Part shown: positions 14,550-21,146 of the stretch, piece after piece
How positions within the stretch are numbered: position 1 is the first letter of the stretch
How the letters are laid out: each line of letters begins with the position of its first letter
Assembly (NCBI GenBank): GCA_947463285.1
Contig: CANHTV010000013.1
Location: 1-21,146 of the forward strand
DNA from: Verrucomicrobiaceae bacterium
GTDB taxonomy: Bacteria; Verrucomicrobiota; Verrucomicrobiia; Verrucomicrobiales; Verrucomicrobiaceae
Direction: 5' to 3'
DNA length: 21,146 nucleotides
The notes under the pieces: generated by a model
What the model saw: only the letters and a program-made list of their open reading frames with translations
What the model was told of the DNA's origin: nothing
Database searches by the model: none
Program-made: the position numbers and the translations under genes

Positions 14550-16182
14550 GGTTTGCAGAAACAGGATTTTCGGTTTGGCGATAGGAATTCACGACGAGTT
14601 CGCTGAGGAAACGATCTGGCTGATCTACAACCTCTGGCGTGAGATGAAACACGGTTTGGCCGCTGCTGCGGGACACAAGCTGGAGACCGAAAGAATAGTC
14701 CTTAAACAAGCGCTGGCACAGCGTCTCGATGGAGCTGCCTTCACGCTCGGCACGCTGTACAACGGCATGAATGGCCGCGACATCGAAGACGAGACTTAGT
14801 CCGTGCTCTGCCTCAAAACGGGAGGCAAAGGCGCGCACATCATCCGCACGAACATCGGTTTTAAGACTCTGCGCGTCGAAACGGCAGCGCTCCAGCGCAC
14901 GGGCGGTGTCTTTGACGAGCTCACCATCGACGATGAGGTCTGGCAGCCCGAGGCTGGGCAGCTCGAATTTAAAGTCACGCAGCACTTTTTCCCAGGCTGT
15001 GACAAGACCACGAGCACCGGTTTTCTCCTCTGCGGCAATGGTGGCCACGGAACGCAGGGCATCGTCTTCAAAGACGGCCTTCACGCCATAGGCATGAAAC
15101 TCGCGCTCGTATTGGCGGATGAGGCTGCCCTCGCTGTGCTTCATGATCTGGAAAAGATCATCCGCCGTGAGCGCCTCACAAAATACGCGCACCGGCAGCC
15201 GCCCGATGAACTCGGCCTCGAAACCGTAATCAATAAAGTCCTTGGTCCGAGCCTGACGCAGCAGCTCCTCGGAGGCTGGTTTTTCCTGGATCGCAGCCCC
15301 AAAGCCGATGGAGGCCTTGCTCTGGCGTTTTTCGATGATTTTCTCCAACCCTGAAAAGGCGCCACTGACGATGAAGAGGATGTTGCGCGTATTGATCACT
15401 TCACGGCCTGAGCGGCCCTGACGCATGTCGAACATCATCTTCATCTGACTGCGGAAGTCGTTGGAGGCATAAAGCGGCACCTCCGTTTCCTCCATGAGCT
15501 TGAGCAGTGCGGTCTGGACGCCACGGCCACTGACATCGCGCCCACCACGGCCTTCACCGCCGGTGGCCAGCTTGTCGATCTCATCGAGGTAAATGATGCC
15601 ATGCTCGGCAAGGGTGACGTTGCCATTCGCCTTTGCCACGAGGTCACGGATGAGGTCATCGACATCTCCACCCACGTAGCCGGTCTCACTGAATTTCGTA
15701 GCATCTGCCTTCACAAAGGGCACGCCAATCAGATCGGCGATGTGCTTCACAAGGTAAGTTTTACCGACGCCAGTAGGGCCAATGATGATGACGTTTTGCT
15801 TGGAAAACTCCAACGTTGATTGCGTGTTCTGAGCAGCATGTTCACGCAGCATCCTAGCGTGGTTGTAATGATCACACACGGCCGTGGCCAGCACCTTTTT
15901 GGCCTCATCCTGGCGGATCACAAAGCGATCAAGGTAGGCTTTGATGTCGGTTGGTTTATAGCTGAACTCAAAGCTGACATCAGGCGTCTCCTCCGCAGGA
16001 GAGGAATCGCTGGAGTCACTCTCTTCAGGCGATGACCCAAGATTATGCGGCTCGATCCGCGAAAATACCACCTGACCTCCGAGGCTGTTTTTGATGAAGT
16101 CTTCTAGCTTGCGCGTGATCTCCTCGGGGCAAGGATGCGTGGGCTTGGTGGTGTCTGGCGGTTCCGTGCTGGAGTCACTCAT
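14539..16182 (-). CDS. ClpX-like AAA+ unfoldase without zinc-binding domain
   Basis: The 547-residue AAA+ protein has Walker A GPTGVGKT (135-142), pore loop GYVG (168-171), Walker B IIYLDE (196-201), the RGVQTALLKLMEE loop (220-232), the ClpP-docking IGF tripeptide (292-294), the EFIGR arginine finger (324-328) and sensor 2 GAR (389-391). ClpX uses these to unfold substrates for ClpP. It departs from ClpX in two ways. The N-terminal four-Cys zinc domain is replaced by an acidic Ser/Glu-rich stretch (about 50-70). After the small domain (ending about 425) there is a further module of about 120 residues (AIHAVVQRAER, LFKDYSFGLQL, LSELVVNSYRQ). It is therefore likely a second, specialised unfoldase rather than housekeeping ClpX; clpP is not nearby. 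Co-translated with the membrane protein downstream. Confidence 0.9.
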   Translation of the reverse strand: MSDSSTEPPDTTKPTHPCPEEITRKLEDFIKNSLGGQVVFSRIEPHNLGSSPEESDSSDSSPAEETPDVSFEFSYKPTDIKAYLDRFVIRQDEAKKVLATAVCDHYNHARMLREHAAQNTQSTLEFSKQNVIIIGPTGVGKTYLVKHIADLIGVPFVKADATKFSETGYVGGDVDDLIRDLVAKANGNVTLAEHGIIYLDEIDKLATGGEGRGGRDVSGRGVQTALLKLMEETEVPLYASNDFRSQMKMMFDMRQGRSGREVINTRNILFIVSGAFSGLEKIIEKRQSKASIGFGAAIQEKPASEELLRQARTKDFIDYGFEAEFIGRLPVRVFCEALTADDLFQIMKHSEGSLIRQYEREFHAYGVKAVFEDDALRSVATIAAEEKTGARGLVTAWEKVLRDFKFELPSLGLPDLIVDGELVKDTARALERCRFDAQSLKTDVRADDVRAFASRFEAEHGLSLVFDVAAIHAVVQRAEREGSSIETLCQRLFKDYSFGLQLVSRSSGQTVFHLTPEVVDQPDRFLSELVVNSYRQTENPVSANHGS

Positions 16183-16246
16183 GGGGCAGGTAATGTCAGC
16201 GAACCTGCCCGACTCGCAAGGGACAAGGCAATTATGTAATCGCGCT

Positions 16247-19200
16247 TCAATTGGCCATTTCGATAAAGCTCAGCAGATCGGCCATGTCCTGCACGCTGAG
16301 GCCGCCTTCGAGTCCTTCAGGCATGAGGCTTTGGCCGGTGGAGCTGCTGCCTTTGATATTCGCGCGTTGGAGCGTCACATTCACGCCGCCCATCATCTTG
16401 AGGGACATGCTGCTGGCATCGTCGGAGGTAATCACGCCCTGCACGGTCTGGCCTTCCTTCGTGTTCACCGTATAGGCGATGTATTGGGAGGCGACTTCTT
16501 TGTGCGGCTCCAGGATCGCGGTCAGCAAGGCATCGCGGCCCTTTGTCTTCACCGTGGTGAAATTCGGCCCCACTTCGATGCCCATGCCGTTCGCCTGATG
16601 GCAGGCCATGCAGCGGGAGATGTACTGGTTTTGCCCGGCCTTCGAGTCGCCTTTCATGCTCACAGCAGGCGCAAAGGTCTTCACCACTTCTTCGCGCGAA
16701 GGTGGGGTCACCGACTTGAGCACCGTCTTCGCCAGTGCGGCGACCTTGGCATTCTTGTGCTTGATCAAATCCTGCACCTGCGACGCGGCGAGGTCGGTGG
16801 GTGTTGGGCCAGAGCCCAGCGCCTCCAACAGAGCCAGCGCACCGTCATCGCGTGAAAGCAAGGTCGCGAGAGTCATCGTGCGTGCCTGTGGCTTGAAACC
16901 CATCCAGGCTCCGAGTAACGAAGCCGTGACCTCCTTGCCAGCCAGCTCACTCACGGCCTTCACGGCAGCGGCTTGCACTCGCTCACTCTGACCAGCGCCG
17001 AGGCAGGCGGTGAGCGAGGCCTGCCCTTGTTTCTTCGTGGCGAGAGACAGTAACTCGATGGCTCCCAACTTCGCTGACTCACTCTCAGAAGCATCAGTCG
17101 CCGTTGTCGCAGCCTGGGTAAAGACCGCCGCCAGCTTGCCTTGGGTATCCACTTTGGCGATGGAGCTGCCTCCGCGGCGGAGCCCTGTGGCGAGAGCCTT
17201 GAGGCCGCTCTGACGTCGAGTCGTCGAGGTGCCGGGGGCTGACAGCAGCTGGATGGCAAAGGACAGCGCCTTGTCCTGCTTCTGCTGGCCGATCATGCTT
17301 AGCAGAGCTTCAGCGACAAAGTCATTCAAGGCAGGCCGGCCTGGGGTGGCGAGGATCTCCAGGATCTGCAACGGGTCCGTTTCAGCACTGCTCAGGATGG
17401 CGGAGAGCATGAGCGGATTGCTGCCATACTTCGCCAGCATGTCAGCCTGACGCGCATCCGGCGTGGTCCCGGCGATCCCCGGCAGCCCCTCGAAAAACTG
17501 ATGGATCAGCATGGCATAGGTGAAACGGACGCGTGGGGATGCATCGATACCGAGAGCGTTCACGGCTGAGGTGACTCGGGCCTGGCCCTTGATTCGGGAA
17601 CCCAGAAGTACCGCTTTTTCCCGCACCTGGGCCGATGGATCAGTGAGCGCTCGCTCGACGACTTCGATGTCCTCCGCCTTCAGGGGTGCGAGGGAGTTCA
17701 GTGCGTGGATCTTCTCCAACTCGCTGGCATCTTGAGTCAACCGGGCCTTCAACATCGGCACCGCCGACTTGTCCCGCCTCTCATAGAGCAAGCGCTGCGC
17801 GGTGTCGCGATGCCAGCCATTTGTGTGGCCGAGGGTCTTCACCAGTTCCTCGGTGCTCGCTTCCGCCAGCGTGACCTTCTGCCCTTTACGCTCCACGCCT
17901 TTGTCCGGCACGATGCGCCAGATGCGGCCGCGATCGTTGCCGTTGTTGAGGTCAAGGTGCTTCTTGATCTCGTCTGGCACGCTCCAGGGATGCTCGATGA
18001 CCTCGCGATACATGTCGCAGACGTAAAGACAGCCGTCGGGAGCATTGGCGAAGTTCACCACGCGCACCCAAGTGTCCTTGCTGGCGGCGAATTCAAAGCC
18101 TTGCTCATCGGCGGGGCGCTCGCCCACCAAATTGATGCCGTCTTCGGCATAACGGATCTGTTTGCGATGGATGAGCTGGCCACCCGCGTCACCGGTGAAG
18201 CTGTTGTTCACGAACTCGGGACCGTAGGCATCGCCGCGATAAATCGTCGTGCCGGTGGCTCCGGTAAAGTAACCGCTCACGCGACCTCCGCCCTCGACCG
18301 CTCCCTTCACCACACCGGCGATGCGCCAGCGGGTGCGGATGATGCGCCAGGGCTCGTCCGGGCTGAGGCGGAAGACCTCCGCCGCGCCCCCATCCACCGC
18401 GATGCTGCGACGGCTCGGTGGCATGTCGTAGTAGGGATTGCGTGCGGTGTAGCAGTCATCGTAGAGCCAGTATTGGAGGTGATCCGAGTTCGAGCAGCCG
18501 AACTTCCTCCCGTAGTTGTCAAAGCTCATGCCATACTGCGCACCGCCCAATTCGAGACCGAACTCATGGGTCAGCGGATCAAACCAAAAGTCACGTCCGC
18601 CCAGCTCCTGATCCGGTAGTTCGGGCCGCTTCAGACACTTGATCTTCCCGCGATTGCCCCCGCCTGCGAGCACATGAATGCGGTTGTCCTGCCCCCATTG
18701 GAAGCTGTTCATCAGGCCCTGCACATTCAGGATTTTTAAACCGGTGCCAAAGCCCGTGTACACCTTCTCCCGCACCTCCGCCTTGCCATCGCCATCCTTG
18801 TCTTCAAAGCGCCAGATGTCCGGCGTGGCTCCCACATACAGCCCGCCATTCGCCCAGGTCAGACCTGTGGGCCAGGGCAGGTCATCGGCGAAGACTTGGG
18901 AGGTCTCGAAGAAACCATCGCCGTCCTTGTCCTCCAGCATCGAGATGCGTCCGAGGTGCGGCGTCACATCGCGCATCTCGCTGTAATCAATCATTTCACA
19001 GGCGAACATGCGGCCACGCTCATCAAAGCAGACCGCGATGGGGTCCCGCACCTGAGGTTCATTGGCCACCAGTTCCATCTTGAAGCCCTTCTTCACCTGC
19101 CAGGTGCCCGGTGCGTCCTTCGGCTCTACCGCCGGATAGCGCGGCAGGTCCTTCGCCGGGTCCACATTCACCGCGTTCTTTGTTTCACCATAAGCCTTCG

Positions 19201-19306
19201 CATAGGTCGTCTTCGTCTCGATGCCATCCTTCGGTGCCTGCGCCAGCATCGGCAGAGCAGCGAGCAGGGTCAAAAGCAGAGTCAGGATGGCAGGCGTGGC
19301 TTTCAT
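16247..19306 (-). CDS. PVC-type haem-binding CxxCH protein with propeller and HEAT repeats
   Basis: The 1019-residue product has a signal peptide (MKATPAILTLLLTLLAALPMLAQ). The N-terminal propeller-like domain (about 60-450) contains GFKMELVANEP, PIAVCFDERGRMFACEM and two DKDGDG calcium-loop-like motifs. Alpha-helical HEAT/PBS-lyase-like repeats follow (about 480-840). A C-terminal cytochrome c domain holds CMACH (899-903), then NGMGIEVGPNFTTV. This layout is the large periplasmic c-type cytochrome family expanded in Planctomycetes and Verrucomicrobia, thought to act in electron transfer linked to carbohydrate oxidation; the partner is unknown. The frame is open to 19357; ATG 19306 gives a proper leader. 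Transcribed alone, 64 bases before the ClpX-like gene on the same strand. Confidence 0.94.
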   Translation of the reverse strand: MKATPAILTLLLTLLAALPMLAQAPKDGIETKTTYAKAYGETKNAVNVDPAKDLPRYPAVEPKDAPGTWQVKKGFKMELVANEPQVRDPIAVCFDERGRMFACEMIDYSEMRDVTPHLGRISMLEDKDGDGFFETSQVFADDLPWPTGLTWANGGLYVGATPDIWRFEDKDGDGKAEVREKVYTGFGTGLKILNVQGLMNSFQWGQDNRIHVLAGGGNRGKIKCLKRPELPDQELGGRDFWFDPLTHEFGLELGGAQYGMSFDNYGRKFGCSNSDHLQYWLYDDCYTARNPYYDMPPSRRSIAVDGGAAEVFRLSPDEPWRIIRTRWRIAGVVKGAVEGGGRVSGYFTGATGTTIYRGDAYGPEFVNNSFTGDAGGQLIHRKQIRYAEDGINLVGERPADEQGFEFAASKDTWVRVVNFANAPDGCLYVCDMYREVIEHPWSVPDEIKKHLDLNNGNDRGRIWRIVPDKGVERKGQKVTLAEASTEELVKTLGHTNGWHRDTAQRLLYERRDKSAVPMLKARLTQDASELEKIHALNSLAPLKAEDIEVVERALTDPSAQVREKAVLLGSRIKGQARVTSAVNALGIDASPRVRFTYAMLIHQFFEGLPGIAGTTPDARQADMLAKYGSNPLMLSAILSSAETDPLQILEILATPGRPALNDFVAEALLSMIGQQKQDKALSFAIQLLSAPGTSTTRRQSGLKALATGLRRGGSSIAKVDTQGKLAAVFTQAATTATDASESESAKLGAIELLSLATKKQGQASLTACLGAGQSERVQAAAVKAVSELAGKEVTASLLGAWMGFKPQARTMTLATLLSRDDGALALLEALGSGPTPTDLAASQVQDLIKHKNAKVAALAKTVLKSVTPPSREEVVKTFAPAVSMKGDSKAGQNQYISRCMACHQANGMGIEVGPNFTTVKTKGRDALLTAILEPHKEVASQYIAYTVNTKEGQTVQGVITSDDASSMSLKMMGGVNVTLQRANIKGSSSTGQSLMPEGLEGGLSVQDMADLLSFIEMAN

Positions 19307-19509
19307 AATCAGGAGAATGGCCTGAAACCAACGTCTCAAGCAAGCGGTCATCCCCATCAGTCAGCACGGCTTCTGGTATTTTTGGGATACACTCATCACT
19401 CGCCCCATTTCACGTCCTTCAACTGTAGATCCAGCGCCTGCCCAGACATTTCAATTTCCACGAGTGATAAAAAGTGGCCTCCAGCATCAGTACGGAAAAA
19501 TCGCTGTAA

Positions 19510-19819
19510 ATGATTTGGTTCAATCTGCGCGAAACCAACAAGGACAAAGATGCCTGGCTGCGCCTGCTAAAAACAGTCCTCTCACCAACGTGTCCTGCGA
19601 TGTGCGACTGGCTGACATCAACAGCGTGAGAGCAGAGACCGTGCTCTCCCCGGCCCCCACCCTGCATCTGCGCATCCCTTTGTTTCGCTGACCCTTCTGG
19701 ATGTATGTCTTTGTGAGAAATGTGCGCACCATGGAGATCCTGCTAGAAACAGGCATCACCCTGCTTAACGTCGAACCAAGCTCTCAAAACTACTGCTGCT
19801 ACACCGCCACCCACTCAGC
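19510..19819 (+). pseudogene. Degraded N-terminal half of the downstream membrane protein gene
   Basis: Pieces in three frames read in order as the missing front of the next gene. From 19510 frame 1 gives MIWFNLRETNKDKDAWLRLL; from about 19590 frame 3 gives CDVRLADINSVRAET, PAPTLHLRIPLFR, a stop (19689-19691), then WMYVFVRNVRTMEILLETG. From about 19800 frame 2 gives HPLSMARLQMSIWFF, running into the ORF at 19820. In related proteins as I recall them, a beta-rich N-domain is followed by a membrane helix and a PYSLxRxQMxxWFF motif, and here PLSMARLQMSIWFF starts upstream of the only usable ATG. The bases 19307-19509 hold nothing else I can support beyond the upstream region of the haem protein gene. 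Confidence 0.6.
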
Positions 19820-20320
19820 ATGGCTAGACTTCAGATGTCGATCTGGTTTTTCATCATCATCGGATCCTTTATTTTCCTTTGGTCCACGACCGGCAGCCTG
19901 GCAGTAGTCAATACCACCGCCCTTGCACTCATGGGCATCAGTGGCGGCACGACCATGTTCTTCGCCATCATTTCCCAAAAACAGGAATGGGACAGGCACG
20001 AGCGGATGCCCACAGGAAAAAGCGGCACGATTATCACCGATTGGTTCATCGACCTCTTAAGCGATAATCAAGGCATCACCATTCACCGCTTTCAAATGCT
20101 GGCCTGGACGCTCGTAATTTTGATCGTTTTCATCAATGGTGTCATCACGGACTATGCGATGCCCATTTTCAGCACAGTTCTCCTGGACCTCATGGGCATC
20201 AGCTCAGGTGTTTATGTGGGGCTGAAGCTGAAGGAAGACGGTCACGAGACAGCCACAAATGAAGCCGACCCCATCGAATCCAAAACTGACAAGCCCATCA
20301 AAAAACCAAGGCATGAGTGA
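19820..20320 (+). CDS. Membrane protein, C-terminal half of a larger family (N-truncated)
   Basis: The 166-residue product has four predicted membrane segments: about 7-22, 31-52, 93-112 and 116-135. Two segments carry near-identical LMGISGG (37-43) and LMGISSG (124-130) motifs, a sign of internal duplication. The stretch between them, DWFIDLLSDNQGITIHRFQMLAWTL, matches the pattern D-x-L-x-D-x-x-G-x-x-x-H/Y-RFQM of a widespread uncharacterised bacterial membrane family. Family proteins are larger; the front is decayed upstream, so this ORF may be a non-functional remnant or a shortened but expressed protein. A charged tail (NEADPIESKTDKPIKKPRHE) ends it. The Nudix start codon overlaps its stop by eight bases. 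Confidence 0.65.
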   Translation: MARLQMSIWFFIIIGSFIFLWSTTGSLAVVNTTALALMGISGGTTMFFAIISQKQEWDRHERMPTGKSGTIITDWFIDLLSDNQGITIHRFQMLAWTLVILIVFINGVITDYAMPIFSTVLLDLMGISSGVYVGLKLKEDGHETATNEADPIESKTDKPIKKPRHE

Positions 20321-20855
20321 GGCTCCCTTTCTGCACTGCAATCGCTGTGGGCGACCAGAGCCACAGCCCGTGAGTCATCGCGAGTTCGTCTGCGCCAGCT
20401 GTGATTACCGGCATTTCGTCACCCCCTTCCCTGCCGCCTGCGCGCTGCTGCTGGATGCAGAAAATCGCATCTTGCTAATCCGTCGCGCCAATGAACCTGG
20501 GCGTGGTCTTCTGTGCGTGCCCGGCGGCGTCGTCGAAGGCGGCGAGACAGCCGAAGAAGCCGTGTCACGAGAGACCCTGGAGGAAATCGGGCTGGATCTA
20601 CCCGCCTCCGAGTTCAGCTACTTCGCAGCGCTACCGAACCGCTATCCTTTCCAAGGCTATGTTTGGCCGACGCTGGATCTGTTTTATCTGGCGCGGGTGT
20701 CATCTTTTGAAAACATCCAAGCCCAAGAATCGGAAGTTTCCGGCTGGGAAATCATACCCCTAGCTGACGTGGATTACCGAGAGTTTGCCTTTGAATCGAA
20801 TGCTGAAGCCGTGCGCCGTCTGAACGCAAATCTGCCGGGATCAGTTTGCACATGA
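20313..20855 (+). CDS. Nudix hydrolase with N-terminal zinc ribbon
   Basis: The 180-residue product opens with a zinc ribbon: CNRCG near residue 9-13 and CASC near 28-31, spaced as in NADH pyrophosphatase-like (NudC) and related Nudix enzymes. The Nudix box is complete: G-x5-E-x7-REx2EE-x-GL (GVVEGGETAEEAVSRETLEEIGL). The family hydrolyses nucleoside diphosphates linked to another moiety, with Mg ions held by the box glutamates. The exact substrate is not evident; the SQPWPFPxS motif of NudC is absent. ATG 20313 overlaps the upstream stop and begins MSEAPFLHCNRCG; a frame from 20259 is only an extension. The stop lies in the arm of a hairpin shared with the convergent RNase gene. Confidence 0.92.
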   Translation: MSEAPFLHCNRCGRPEPQPVSHREFVCASCDYRHFVTPFPAACALLLDAENRILLIRRANEPGRGLLCVPGGVVEGGETAEEAVSRETLEEIGLDLPASEFSYFAALPNRYPFQGYVWPTLDLFYLARVSSFENIQAQESEVSGWEIIPLADVDYREFAFESNAEAVRRLNANLPGSVCT

Positions 20856-20865
20856 TCCCGGCAGA
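20831..20865. terminator. 13-bp perfect hairpin between convergent genes
   Basis: TCTGCCGGGATCA (20831-20843) pairs with TGATCCCGGCAGA (20853-20865), loop of nine bases. The Nudix TGA is in the right arm, and the RNase gene ends 20 bases further on. On the minus strand the stem is followed by only a short TTT. It is likely a bidirectional terminator or a stabilising 3' end for both transcripts. Confidence 0.65.
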
Positions 20866-20884
20866 CAGGTGACTAACGAATGAA

Positions 20885-21146
20885 TCAGGGGCGGACTTCT
20901 TCGCCGGTCTGAGTGCTGGTGATCTTGATCTCTTCGCGATGAAGAGAAGGATCACTGCGGAAGGTGAGACGGGCTTCGTATTTGCGCTCCAGCGAGACGA
21001 GCAGCTCGCCATCTTCGGTCTTAAGTCGCTGCATGACCTCGGGGTGAACGACGACGACGAGGCTCTTCTGCTCCGGTTTACCACGGCCAAGGATGGCACT
21101 GAGACTACGCTGAAGCTCGACGCTCATGGTCATGGTGGTCTTTACC
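20885..21146 (-). CDS. rng: Ribonuclease E/G family, C-terminal fragment
   Basis: Only the last 87 or so residues are in the window; the frame runs off the end and the visible ATGs (21133, 21127) are internal. The residues VKTTMTMSVELQRSLSAIL match the segment just after the CPxCxGxG zinc-link of RNase E/G, and VVVHPEVMQRLKTEDGELL, LERKYEARLTFRSDPSLH and EIKI correspond to the ending of RNase G-type proteins, without the long disordered scaffold of enterobacterial RNase E. These endonucleases cut 5'-monophosphorylated RNA in rRNA maturation and mRNA decay. The catalytic part lies outside. Confidence 0.85.
   Translation of the reverse strand, partial: VKTTMTMSVELQRSLSAILGRGKPEQKSLVVVVHPEVMQRLKTEDGELLVSLERKYEARLTFRSDPSLHREEIKITSTQTGEEVRP

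Noticed and set aside
17705..18619. 304-codon open frame opposite the haem protein gene
   Set aside because: It is entirely antisense to a strongly supported gene, has low-complexity Val/Ala/His composition and no recognisable motif: a codon-bias shadow.

Overview
This window looks like a chromosomal segment of a member of the Verrucomicrobiota, probably Verrucomicrobiaceae-like (Prosthecobacter or Verrucomicrobium relatives). The pointers are a PVC-type CxxCH haem protein with a beta-propeller/HEAT layout, a DUF6941-type small protein, a Tat-exported Gfo/Idh/MocA oxidoreductase, two different secreted SGNH hydrolases, and start codons that mostly lack a clear Shine-Dalgarno sequence. This is inferred from gene families; no rRNA or other phylogenetic marker is present.

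Layout. 1-148: two tandem tRNA genes, Asn(GTT) cut by the window edge and a CAT-anticodon tRNA. 173-962 (minus): tRNA-Leu(CAG), then the menaquinone methyltransferase gene ubiE/menG only 27 bases downstream. 1179-2060: a secreted Pro/Gln/Ser-rich protein. 2192-2822: a badly broken LamG-like secreted protein gene. 2823-4244 (minus): a conserved protein of unsettled function. 4498-5983: a secreted beta-helix protein followed by a small SGNH hydrolase, probably one operon. 6044-10453 (minus): a co-directional run of large SGNH hydrolase, class B penicillin-binding protein 2, DUF6941 protein and ACT-domain protein. 10594-13821 (plus): a cyclic-nucleotide-binding-fold protein with a good terminator, the oxidoreductase, and a membrane-anchored HtrA/DegS-like protease. 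13980-19306 (minus): a small multi-TM protein overlapping a ClpX-like unfoldase without a zinc domain, and a 1019-residue PVC-type haem protein. 19510-20855 (plus): a membrane protein whose N-terminal half is frameshifted away, translationally overlapping a Nudix hydrolase. 20885-21146 (minus): the C-terminal end of an RNase E/G.

The main themes are envelope and surface biology (PBP2, SGNH esterases, HtrA, exported oxidoreductase, haem protein) and protein or RNA quality control (ClpX-like unfoldase, HtrA, RNase G). I see no CRISPR array, insertion sequence, prophage or recognisable defence island. The more unusual points are two decayed genes reconstructed from several reading frames, a ClpX-like protein that lost the zinc-binding domain but keeps the ClpP-docking IGF loop and is translationally linked to a membrane protein, a PBP2 with no normal N-terminal anchor but a basic amphipathic C-terminus, a cNMP-binding domain lacking the phosphate-binding arginine, and a 12-bp perfect palindrome inside a hydrolase gene.
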